From assembly GCA_902788555.1 (NCBI GenBank), contig CADAKQ010000022.1:1-40293 (forward strand): DNA of 40,293 nucleotides, read 5' to 3'. A program made the translations under genes and the position numbers. The DNA is from an uncultured Lachnospiraceae bacterium (GTDB lineage Bacteria > Bacillota > Clostridia > Lachnospirales > Lachnospiraceae). The notes below the pieces were generated by a model that was not told the origin of the DNA, ran no database searches, and worked only from the letters and a program-made list of their open reading frames with translations. Shown here piece after piece: positions 8,303 through 15,177 of the stretch (the first letter of the stretch is position 1; each line of letters starts with the position of its first letter).

Positions 8303-9952
8303 ATGGTTATATATGAAGGTAAAGCCGTATTTGAGGGCGTTGCCATAGGTAAAATCAGTGTATATGCAAAAAATGAGCAGTCTGTAAAGCGCATAAAGGT
8401 CGATGATACGGCTGCTGAAATTGAAAGATATGCAAAAGCAAGAGAAAAAGCGATTGACCAGCTTAAGGCTTTGTATGAGAAAGCTGTAAAAGAGGTCGGT
8501 GAGGCCAGCGCTGAGATATTTGAAGCACATCAGCTTATGGTTGATGATGAGGATTATATCGAATCGGTTGAAAACATTATAGAAAGCGAAGAGGTAAATG
8601 CCGAGTATGCTGTAGCTGTGACCGGTGATAACTTTGCGAAGATGTTTTCAGAGATGGAAGAGGAATATTTCCGTGGAAGAGCAGCGGATATAAAGGATAT
8701 AACCGAAAGAATTTTAAATGCACTTTCAGGCGAAGGTGCTGACGGAATTGTTTCGGATGAGCCTGTAATCGTTGTGGCAGATGACCTTGCACCATCAGAG
8801 ACCGTTCAGATGGATAAGGATATGATTTTGTCCTTTGTAACTGTACACGGTTCGGCAAATTCACATACCTCAATACTTGCAAAAACTATGAGTATACCGG
8901 CAATTATAGGATGCCCGATACCTCTTTCCGATGAGGTAAACGGCAAGCTTGCCATAGTTGACGGATACGAAGGAAAGATATATGTGGAGCCGGATGAGGA
9001 TATCCTTGCTGCTAAGAAAAAGCTTTTACTCGAAGAAGAGGAAAAGAAGAATCTTCTTGAGAGACTTAAGGGCAAGGAAAATGTAACCCTGGACGGACAG
9101 AAGATTAATTTATATGCCAATATAGGCAACACCAAGGATTTAGGTCTTGTACTTAAAAATGATGCCGGCGGAATCGGACTTTTCAGATCGGAATTTATCT
9201 ACCTTGGTTCAGACAATTATCCTACAGAGGATGAACAGTTTGCTATATATAAGCAGGTTGCCCAGACTCTTGCGGGAAAGAAGGTTATAATTCGTACACT
9301 TGATATCGGAGCAGATAAGCAGGCAGATTATTTTGAGCTTCCTAAAGAAGAAAATCCTGCTATGGGACTTCGTGCCATAAGAATCTGTCTTACAAGACCG
9401 GAGGTGTTTAAGACACAGCTTCGTGCGATACTTCGTGCCAGTGCATTTGGTAAGATTTCAATTATGTTCCCTATGATTATATCTGTTGATGAGGTTAAGA
9501 AAATCAAGTCTATCGTAGAGGAAGTTAAAAAGGAACTGGATGCTGACGGTCTTGCATACGACAAGGATATCGAGCTTGGTATAATGATTGAAACACCGGC
9601 AGCAGTTATGATAGCCGATGAGCTTGCTGAAGAGGTGGATTTCTTTAGTGTAGGAACAAATGATTTGACTCAGTATACTCTTGCTATAGACAGACAGAAT
9701 CAGTCACTGGATGAGTTTTATGATTCCCACCATCCGGCAATTATGCGTATGCTTGCGATGATAGCTGATGCTGCTCACAGACATGGAGCATGGGCAGGCA
9801 TCTGTGGCGAGCTTGGTGCGGATTTATCTCTTACAAAGGAATTTCTTGCTATGGGATATGATGAGCTTTCAGTTTCACCGGGCAGAATCCTTCCGATAAG
9901 AAAGACAGTTCTTGAAACCAACGTTTCAGAGTATAAAAAATCAAAGCAGTAA
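8303..9952 (+). CDS. ptsI: PTS Enzyme I (PEP-protein phosphotransferase)
   Basis: A 549-residue Enzyme I, slightly shorter than the usual 570 or so. The N-terminal HPr-binding and swivel domains carry phospho-His188 in GSANSHTSILA. The C-terminal PEP-binding barrel shows GGIGLFRSEF, MIETPAA, FFSVGTNDLTQY and the active Cys in GICGELGAD. It passes phosphate from PEP to HPr. AAGGGGG (8289-8295) precedes the ATG. It follows the fructokinase by 21 nt and ends at a terminator-like hairpin before the GH32 gene. Confidence 0.94.
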   Translation: MVIYEGKAVFEGVAIGKISVYAKNEQSVKRIKVDDTAAEIERYAKAREKAIDQLKALYEKAVKEVGEASAEIFEAHQLMVDDEDYIESVENIIESEEVNAEYAVAVTGDNFAKMFSEMEEEYFRGRAADIKDITERILNALSGEGADGIVSDEPVIVVADDLAPSETVQMDKDMILSFVTVHGSANSHTSILAKTMSIPAIIGCPIPLSDEVNGKLAIVDGYEGKIYVEPDEDILAAKKKLLLEEEEKKNLLERLKGKENVTLDGQKINLYANIGNTKDLGLVLKNDAGGIGLFRSEFIYLGSDNYPTEDEQFAIYKQVAQTLAGKKVIIRTLDIGADKQADYFELPKEENPAMGLRAIRICLTRPEVFKTQLRAILRASAFGKISIMFPMIISVDEVKKIKSIVEEVKKELDADGLAYDKDIELGIMIETPAAVMIADELAEEVDFFSVGTNDLTQYTLAIDRQNQSLDEFYDSHHPAIMRMLAMIADAAHRHGAWAGICGELGADLSLTKEFLAMGYDELSVSPGRILPIRKTVLETNVSEYKKSKQ

Positions 9953-9967
9953 TATATGTATATTTAG

Positions 9968-10003
9968 GGCCTGATTCCGGTTTTTACCGGGGTTGGGCCT
10001 TTT
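9968..10003 (+). terminator. intrinsic terminator between ptsI and the GH32 gene
   Basis: A 14-bp stem (9968-9981 with 9986-9999), including four G-U pairs, closes a TTTT loop and is followed by TTTT. The ribosome site of the next gene (GGAGG, 10006-10010) lies immediately downstream. The element probably attenuates transcription into the GH32 gene without isolating it. Confidence 0.65.
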
Positions 10004-10018
10004 GCGGAGGTAAGGGCT

Positions 10019-11503
10019 ATGAGAGAGTGGACGAGAGAAGAAAAATACAGATATTTAAAGGATCCTCAGGAATTAAAGGAGCTTTATGAAAAAATAATCT
10101 TGTCGGATTATCGTCAGACGTATCACATACAGGCGGTTACGGGACTTATGAATGATCCTAACGGTTTTGTCTGGTATGATAACAGATGGCACCTTTTTTA
10201 TCAGTGGTGTCCATGGGGAGCAGTTCATGGATTAAAGTACTGGTATCATATCGTTTCAAAGGATCTGGTTACATGGAATAATCTCGGAGTATGTCTTTTG
10301 CCTGACCAGGGGGATGGCTATGATAATAAGGGAGCTTATTCGGGTTCCGCCATGCCTATAGGCGATAAGATGTATCTTTACTATACAGGAAATCATCGTG
10401 ATGAAGATTATGTAAGACATGCCTATACCTGTCTTGCCAGACTCGGAAATGACGGATGGACAGAAAAATACCCTCTGCCGTTATTTGGAGCGCATCCGGA
10501 TTACACTGAACACCAGAGAGATCCAAAGATAATTGCCATGCCGGATAAGGATTGCTACTATATCACAATAGGTGCGCAGACACAGGATAAAAGAGGCTGT
10601 GTGCTTATATATAAGTCAGAGGATTTACAGCATGGATGGACCTTTGCCGGAGAATTAAAGGTTGAAGGCTTTGAGCATCTTGGTGATATGTGGGAGTGCC
10701 CTTCGATTGAGCATATCGGCGGAAAGGATGTACTTATATTCTGTCCGCAGCATATTGAGCTTCCGGGAAGGGGAGGCAGTAAGAATCATAACGGTTATCT
10801 GCTTGGACATATGGATTGGGACAATCTTACATTTACACCGGATGGACAATTTCATGTGCTTGATTTTGGCTTTGATTCTTATGCCGCAGCCTGTGCAAAT
10901 AATATAGAAGAAGAGGATAAGGCGATTTTAATAGCCTGGATGGGGCTTCCGGATGTTTCTTATCCTACCGATGAAGAGGACTGGGCAGGATGTCTGACTC
11001 TTCCGAGGGAGCTAACGGTAAGAGGCAGAAGACTTATCCAAAGACCGCTTCCTGAATTAAAGAAGCTGAGAGAAGAAAAGCTTGTGCTTGATCCAAATGC
11101 TTCGGGATGCTATGCGCTACCGTCAGCCTGTGAGGTAGAGCTTGATATAAGACCGGGAGACTGCGAGCTTGACTTATTTACAGATAAAGACGGAAACGGA
11201 GGAGTATCCATAAGCTATGATGATAGCAGCAAAAAGATTACTATAGACAGAGGCGGTATGAAGCAGCAGTTTAATGAATCCGAGGGCGTAAGCCGTATGA
11301 GGCCGCTTGAAAATCCTCTATCGCATCTTAGAATCTTTGTAGATAAAAGCTCGGTAGAAATTTTTGTAAATGACGGTGACGCAGTATTTACATCCAGAGT
11401 CTTTCCAACTAAGGATGAACACTTTATGCGGGTAAAAACCGGTGACGCATTTACACGCATATGGACGCTTAAGCGCGCCGTAAAAGAACATTTTCTTGTA
11501 TGA
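10019..11503 (+). CDS. scrB: GH32 sucrose-6-phosphate hydrolase / beta-fructofuranosidase
   Basis: A 494-residue glycoside hydrolase family 32 enzyme without a signal peptide. It would split PTS-imported sucrose-6-phosphate into glucose-6-phosphate and fructose. Nucleophile Asp46 lies in GLMNDPNGF, the transition-state stabiliser in QRDPKI and the acid/base Glu in MWECPSI. A five-bladed propeller covers about residues 35-340 and a beta-sandwich the remainder. GCGGAGG lies just before the ATG. It completes the pathway formed by the permease, fructokinase, HPr and Enzyme I. Confidence 0.92.
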   Translation: MREWTREEKYRYLKDPQELKELYEKIILSDYRQTYHIQAVTGLMNDPNGFVWYDNRWHLFYQWCPWGAVHGLKYWYHIVSKDLVTWNNLGVCLLPDQGDGYDNKGAYSGSAMPIGDKMYLYYTGNHRDEDYVRHAYTCLARLGNDGWTEKYPLPLFGAHPDYTEHQRDPKIIAMPDKDCYYITIGAQTQDKRGCVLIYKSEDLQHGWTFAGELKVEGFEHLGDMWECPSIEHIGGKDVLIFCPQHIELPGRGGSKNHNGYLLGHMDWDNLTFTPDGQFHVLDFGFDSYAAACANNIEEEDKAILIAWMGLPDVSYPTDEEDWAGCLTLPRELTVRGRRLIQRPLPELKKLREEKLVLDPNASGCYALPSACEVELDIRPGDCELDLFTDKDGNGGVSISYDDSSKKITIDRGGMKQQFNESEGVSRMRPLENPLSHLRIFVDKSSVEIFVNDGDAVFTSRVFPTKDEHFMRVKTGDAFTRIWTLKRAVKEHFLV

Positions 11504-11545
11504 GAGAAGTTTTAATTATGCTGTTGAGAATAAATAAGTAAATGC

Positions 11546-11579
11546 TTTACAAATATTATCATATGCTATACAATGTATA
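11546..11579 (+). promoter_or_regulatory. toxin-antitoxin promoter with palindromic operator
   Basis: TTTACA (11546-11551) and TACAAT (11569-11574) are 17 bp apart. TATACA-A-TGTATA (11567-11579) is a perfect palindrome covering the -10 box. This is the arrangement expected for autorepression by an antitoxin or antitoxin-toxin complex. Confidence 0.6.
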
Positions 11580-11597
11580 AAAAGGTGGTGTATAATC

Positions 11598-11885
11598 ATG
11601 GCACAGGTAAATTTTAGAGTAGATGATAATATTAAGGTACAGGCTGAAAGTATATGTGAAAATATGGGGATGAATATGTCTACAGCATTGAATATATTTT
11701 TAGCAAAGCTGGTAAATGAAAGAAGGATACCTTTTGAAGTATCAGTTGGTTCAAATTATGTATCCAATATGACTAAGGATGAAGCTATACAAATATTTAT
11801 GCAAAAGATGAAAGCTGCTGAAGATTCCGTGGCAAGAGGGGAGTATGTAGATTCAGAGCAAGCGCATAAGATATTGGGAGTATAG
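11598..11885 (+). CDS. RelB/DinJ-family antitoxin
   Basis: A 95-residue protein with an N-terminal ribbon-helix-helix domain (MAQVNFRVDDNIKVQAE, then MNMSTALNIFLAKLV) characteristic of RelB/DinJ antitoxins. The acidic C-terminus (about residues 60-95) would wrap the toxin. AAAGGTGG (11581-11588) precedes the ATG. It is followed after 1 nt by a small basic/aromatic partner, which supports a type II toxin-antitoxin pair. Confidence 0.85.
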   Translation: MAQVNFRVDDNIKVQAESICENMGMNMSTALNIFLAKLVNERRIPFEVSVGSNYVSNMTKDEAIQIFMQKMKAAEDSVARGEYVDSEQAHKILGV

Positions 11886-11886
11886 T

Positions 11887-12231
11887 ATGAAAAGAGTAAT
11901 TTATTCGAATATTGTAATAAATAAATTACAAATATTAAGTGAATATCTAACAAATGCTTTTGGAGAAAAGACAGAGAAAAGGGTTTTAGCTGATATTTTG
12001 AAACAGTTAGATAATTTGGGATTTGTATCTGTTGGAGCATCTATAAAAGAGCAATATGGTGTAGAGTGTGATTATTATTATATCTATATTGACAAAAACT
12101 ATTTTATTTTTGTGAGTGATGAAGAGAAAGTTCAGATAATAGAAATGTTTAATGAAAAAGAAGATTTTATTTATGTTATGTTTGGGCTATCAATGAGAAG
12201 TCAGGAGTCAGTAGATTATTGGGGTGAATAA
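11887..12231 (+). CDS. RelE/ParE-type toxin
   Basis: A 114-residue protein starting MKRVIYSNIVINKLQILSEYL, resembling the N-terminal beta-strand and helices of RelE/ParE toxins. A central YYYIYIDKNYFIFVSDEEKVQIIEMF stretch and the ending FGLSMRSQESVDYWGE fit the family's C-terminal strands. It should inhibit translation or gyrase when free of antitoxin; which one cannot be told. The start is 1 nt after the antitoxin stop. Its 3' end overlaps the convergent WYL gene by 16 bp. Confidence 0.75.
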   Translation: MKRVIYSNIVINKLQILSEYLTNAFGEKTEKRVLADILKQLDNLGFVSVGASIKEQYGVECDYYYIYIDKNYFIFVSDEEKVQIIEMFNEKEDFIYVMFGLSMRSQESVDYWGE

Positions 12232-13235
12232 AAATTATTCTTTTGTCTTCTAAGCCTCTCCTCAAGCAATCTTAAAAAATGTTCATTTCCTACCACACGT
12301 ATAGCCGGTCCAAATGAGAGTACCTCTATCAAAAGCTCGGTTTCGTTGCTTTTGTTATAGAATATCTCGCATTTGTAGGTGGCATCATCTATGCGTGTGG
12401 TGTTCTTTTTGTAATTGGCGAATTGGAGCATGGCTCTCTCTAAAGCATTACGCTCGTTTTTTATAATGAGTGTTACCGGCTCGCTGTGATAACCCTTTGT
12501 GATGTATGTGTCAATATCATAACAGGAAGCAGTATTATCAAATTTGTCTGATTCCTTATCAAAACCGGGAGCATCTGAAGCATATTTCCCGGTCTCTGTA
12601 ATCTCACTTATCCTTGATAAATTAATTACATAAAATCTGTCCTGACTTCTGCCTCTGCTTTCGATAGCAAGCAGGCGGAAGCAGTTATTTCTTACAGAGT
12701 ATTCTAATTTGCAGGGCAGATAGTGGAAATGTACACGCTTATTTACATGAGACTGAAAGGTTATGTCAAGGAACTGTCCTTCCTTGATAGCATTAAGTAT
12801 AGTCCGAAAATGGGTGCGGTATGTGTCATCAGCATAGTTATCTCCGTCAGCGAAGCTGTCATATATATAGAAATCCTCCTGTTTAAACAAAGGCTCTATA
12901 TCGGACAGCGCATTTCTTAATGTGTCAAGCTGCTCATTCGTGAAGAAAAGCTGTATCCTCTCATCTGCGAGGATTGCCTTTAGCCAGCGTTTTTGCAGTA
13001 ATGACAGGACAATCGGAGGCTCACTGTCTAAGGTTGATACATATAAATCCTCTGCCTTCTCAAAGAAAGACCATTCACCGCTTGCAAGCTTAGGAGCAAG
13101 ATAAAGAGAGGTTTCAAAAAAGCCGTCCTTCGTTATCGCAGCCTCAAGCTCTGCTTTGGATATGGCTTTATTACCTCTTAGCATATCTTTAATTATATTG
13201 TAGTAGCAGTTGTAAATCTCTGAAAAAAGCTGCAT
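12216..13235 (-). CDS. WYL-domain protein (second gene of pair)
   Basis: A 339-residue protein with a WYL domain in the middle (about residues 135-225: ITFQSHVNKRVHFHYLPCKLEY, FRLLAIESRGRSQDRFYVINLSRI) and a WCX-like C-terminal region (about 245-335). The N-terminal 110 residues are helical but show no clear winged helix, so DNA binding may come from its partner. WYL domains sense ligands, often nucleic-acid related, and control defence or RNA-repair loci. The start ATG is 3 nt after the upstream gene's stop, and the AAGGAG ribosome site overlaps that stop codon, so translation is probably coupled. Confidence 0.8.
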   Translation of the reverse strand: MQLFSEIYNCYYNIIKDMLRGNKAISKAELEAAITKDGFFETSLYLAPKLASGEWSFFEKAEDLYVSTLDSEPPIVLSLLQKRWLKAILADERIQLFFTNEQLDTLRNALSDIEPLFKQEDFYIYDSFADGDNYADDTYRTHFRTILNAIKEGQFLDITFQSHVNKRVHFHYLPCKLEYSVRNNCFRLLAIESRGRSQDRFYVINLSRISEITETGKYASDAPGFDKESDKFDNTASCYDIDTYITKGYHSEPVTLIIKNERNALERAMLQFANYKKNTTRIDDATYKCEIFYNKSNETELLIEVLSFGPAIRVVGNEHFLRLLEERLRRQKNNFYSPQ

Positions 13236-13238
13236 AAT

Positions 13239-14612
13239 CTACTCCTTTATCCCATACATTTCATAAAGTGAATCTATATCATTGTAAAAATGCTTACGAA
13301 GCAGGCGGTTTTCTGCTCCGACATTCTGCTCATTATCCATAGTGTAAAATCTTATATCAATTATTCTGCCTATAAAGGTTCTAAGCCAAGGGAACATTTC
13401 ATTTGCATCAAATACCACCTTCTCATAGCAAAATGTGTTGTCAGCAAGCTTGGTTATGGTACCGCCCTTGCCTTCGCGTCTTAGGCGTACGAGTATATAT
13501 TGCGCCCATCTTTCATCAATGTGTAGTGTAAGAACCACCTTCGTCTTTGAACCCCCGAAGGACACGCCCCAGACATAAGGGATATTCTGATTTAATTTCT
13601 CTTCCATATCGGGAAATGCTTCGGCAGCAGCTTCTATCTGAGCCCATTTCTTTTCATCCGTATCGTGGGAAGTAAGTCGTATGACAGATTTAATCTGGTC
13701 TAATCGGGCGCATTGAAGCTTTAATTTAGGTGGTGTGTTATCGATGTATTGTTTTGAATTGTTTTTTTCATTCTTTATAAGGTACATACAGACATATCTT
13801 CTGCCTGTTTTCGTGCTTACGAATATTTTAAGAGGAAATCCGCAGAGTGTCTTAGATTTTCCTTCCTGTCTGTTGCTTACAATCTCCAATCTTACATAAG
13901 CTCTGTCTTCCTTTGCACTAAGCAGAGCATAGACAATTTCTTCCTCCAGGGTAAATGTTGGAAAGCCATGCTTTATGCGGAAGATATGATTTTCATTATG
14001 TATACTGCTTAGGATTGTGTCGCCGACATAGCAAAAGGGACTGTCAAGCTGCATGAGCTTTATGGCATCTGACAATGATTCTGCTGTGTCTTCCGAACAT
14101 AATTCGCTCCAAGTAAGACCAAGCATGTATAATAAGGTCTTTCCCTGCTTTTTGGCAATAAGCAGACCTTCTTCTACATATTCATTACATTTTCTTCTGA
14201 CAAGCTGAGTATCGACTGCAAGCTCATAGTCAGTTGATAAAATGTCTGCAAGCTCATTTGCAGAAAGTGCTTCATCATGTAGCGCATCCAATATATAAAA
14301 ATGCAGCAGCATATCATTATCCGTGAAGCTCTTCGTCTTCCAGACTGCAAAGAGCGGATTCGTGTCAAGCAGATTACTGTCCATCTGAAGTGAGATATTC
14401 TTGACCTTGCCACGAGAGCTTTGGTCTGTCAAATCCTCAACTACATAGTCACCCAGCCAGCTTGTGATACGTCTTCTCTCGTCATCATAGGTACGGGCAC
14501 TCTTCTTATCCGAAGTAAAATCCTGTCTGCTCTTAAAACCGTATACAAAGAAATCCCGCACATAGTCGCGACATTTGCTGAAATTTTTTATAAGCTCCTG
14601 AAATTCTGCCAT
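13239..14612 (-). CDS. WYL-domain transcription factor (first gene of pair)
   Basis: A 457-residue regulator. Residues about 95-165 contain a winged-helix-like segment (FYILDALHDEALSANELADILSTDY, LVRRKCNEYVEEGLLI). A WYL domain follows (about 245-320) and then a WCX domain (about 360-430). GAGGG precedes the ATG, and a TTGACT-17-TAAAAT promoter lies upstream. It is transcribed divergently from the tRNA-like RNAs and the Ro60-like gene, with about 190 bp between this start and the first RNA structure. I infer that the WYL pair regulates those genes, possibly by sensing RNA ends or nucleotides. Confidence 0.8.
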   Translation of the reverse strand: MAEFQELIKNFSKCRDYVRDFFVYGFKSRQDFTSDKKSARTYDDERRRITSWLGDYVVEDLTDQSSRGKVKNISLQMDSNLLDTNPLFAVWKTKSFTDNDMLLHFYILDALHDEALSANELADILSTDYELAVDTQLVRRKCNEYVEEGLLIAKKQGKTLLYMLGLTWSELCSEDTAESLSDAIKLMQLDSPFCYVGDTILSSIHNENHIFRIKHGFPTFTLEEEIVYALLSAKEDRAYVRLEIVSNRQEGKSKTLCGFPLKIFVSTKTGRRYVCMYLIKNEKNNSKQYIDNTPPKLKLQCARLDQIKSVIRLTSHDTDEKKWAQIEAAAEAFPDMEEKLNQNIPYVWGVSFGGSKTKVVLTLHIDERWAQYILVRLRREGKGGTITKLADNTFCYEKVVFDANEMFPWLRTFIGRIIDIRFYTMDNEQNVGAENRLLRKHFYNDIDSLYEMYGIKE

Positions 14613-14660
14613 GATATCCCTCGAATTAACAGTAAAACTAAAACAATCAGATACATATTT

Positions 14661-14689
14661 ATTTTAAGGTTGTAATAAAGAAAAGTCAA
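14661..14689 (-). promoter_or_regulatory. promoter of the WYL gene pair
   Basis: On the minus strand TTGACT (14684-14689) and TAAAAT (14661-14666) are separated by 17 bp and point into the WYL genes. On the opposite strand I find TATTAT at 14742-14747 ahead of the RNA structures but no well-spaced -35 box. That would fit an activator-dependent promoter. Confidence 0.6.
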
Positions 14690-14777
14690 CTTGTGAAAAT
14701 GATTCGCAGATTTTTTGAAATGATAAATTTTGGTAATTGTTTTATTATGGGCACATAAGGAAGAAAAAACAAGAAAA

Positions 14778-14800
14778 GCTGTGAGCTTATGGCTCACAGC
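14778..14800 (+). ncRNA. leader hairpin of the tRNA-like RNA region
   Basis: A perfect 9-bp stem, GCTGTGAGC (14778-14786) with GCTCACAGC (14792-14800), closes a five-base loop just before the tRNA-like acceptor stem. It is followed by the GATAGC that leads into the acceptor. It may be part of the same RNA or a processing signal. Confidence 0.5.
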
Positions 14801-14805
14801 GATAG

Positions 14806-14915
14806 CGTGAGGTAGCTCAAGAGGTAGAGCACATCAAAAATGAATCATGTAAAGTGATTCTAACAGCGATAATCTTTGGATTATGGTGTTGCGGGTTCGA
14901 ATCCCGTCCTCACGA
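14806..14915 (+). ncRNA. tRNA-like / Y-RNA-like noncoding RNA 1
   Basis: The elements read in tRNA order. A 7-bp acceptor stem CGTGAGG (14806-14812) pairs with CCTCACG (14908-14914), with discriminator A14915. The D arm is GCTC-AAGAGGTA-GAGC (14815-14830). The T arm is GCGGG-TTCGAAT-CCCGT (14891-14907). The anticodon arm is replaced by an insertion: ACATC (14831-14835) can pair with GGTGT (14885-14889), enclosing two hairpins, GAATCA/TGATTC with a 7-nt loop (14842-14860) and ATAATC/GATTAT (14869-14884). No CCA is encoded. Bacterial Y RNAs carry tRNA-mimicking modules and bind Ro60-type proteins, and such a gene lies 260 bp downstream. It is not an ordinary tRNA: the D arm is separated from the anticodon-like hairpin by 11 nt and U33 is missing. 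Confidence 0.7.
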
Positions 14916-14969
14916 CTCGGTCGGTGCTAAAAGCTTGCCACCGGCAAGCAGCACCCCGTCCTCACGACT
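14903..14969 (+). repeat. 15-nt direct repeat of the tRNA-like 3' end
   Basis: CCCGTCCTCACGACT occurs at 14903-14917 and again at 14955-14969, flanking the strong hairpin. Each copy contains the 3' strands of the T stem and the acceptor stem, so the 5' acceptor strand CGTGAGG can pair with either. Confidence 0.85.
14923..14955 (+). ncRNA. strong hairpin after tRNA-like RNA 1
   Basis: GGTGCT (14923-14928) pairs with AGCACC (14950-14955) and GCTTGCC (14933-14939) with GGCAAGC (14943-14949), with AAAA bulged on one side. No U-run follows. Right after it comes a second copy of the 15-nt tRNA-like 3' end (14955-14969). Confidence 0.6.
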
Positions 14970-14971
14970 TG

Positions 14972-15149
14972 GGATGCTGACAGCAAAAAACCAAGATGAC
15001 TGTTAATCATAAGAAAAATGCATCCTGTAAAGAGGTGGCCGGCTTATAGGAATGCCGGCCGATATGTGACACTGACAGCGATAAAAATATTGGCAAATAT
15101 CGGTTCGAATCCGGTCGCATGGCTTGCCATGTCGGTAAAATGTGTCATG
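14972..15149 (+). ncRNA. tRNA-like / Y-RNA-like noncoding RNA 2
   Basis: A second structured stretch. GGATGC (14972-14977) pairs with GCATCC (15020-15025). A 7-bp GC-rich hairpin, GGCCGGC/GCCGGCC, spans 15037-15060. An outer stem (15065-15072 with 15142-15149, two G-U pairs) encloses the motif ACAGCGATA, a small hairpin, a second T arm (ATCGG-TTCGAAT-CCGGT, 15099-15115) and a CATGG/CCATG hairpin (15118-15131). No D arm is visible. The end-to-end stem enclosing a T-arm module recalls bacterial Y RNAs. It ends 28 nt before the Ro60-like start codon, so it may be cut from that gene's 5' leader. Exact ends are unknown. Confidence 0.5.
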
Positions 15150-15177
15150 AATGATAGTTATGAGAGAGGTGTAGAAA

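Noticed and set aside
14806-14915. Ordinary tRNA gene
   Set aside because: Acceptor, D and T arms are good, but the D arm is separated from any 7-nt-loop hairpin by 11 nt, U33 is missing, the intervening segment is about 60 nt and no CCA is encoded. A tRNA mimic explains it better.
14903-14969. attL/attR of an integrated element at a tRNA 3' end
   Set aside because: The two copies of the 3' end are only 52 bp apart, with a single hairpin between them, and there is no integrase nearby.
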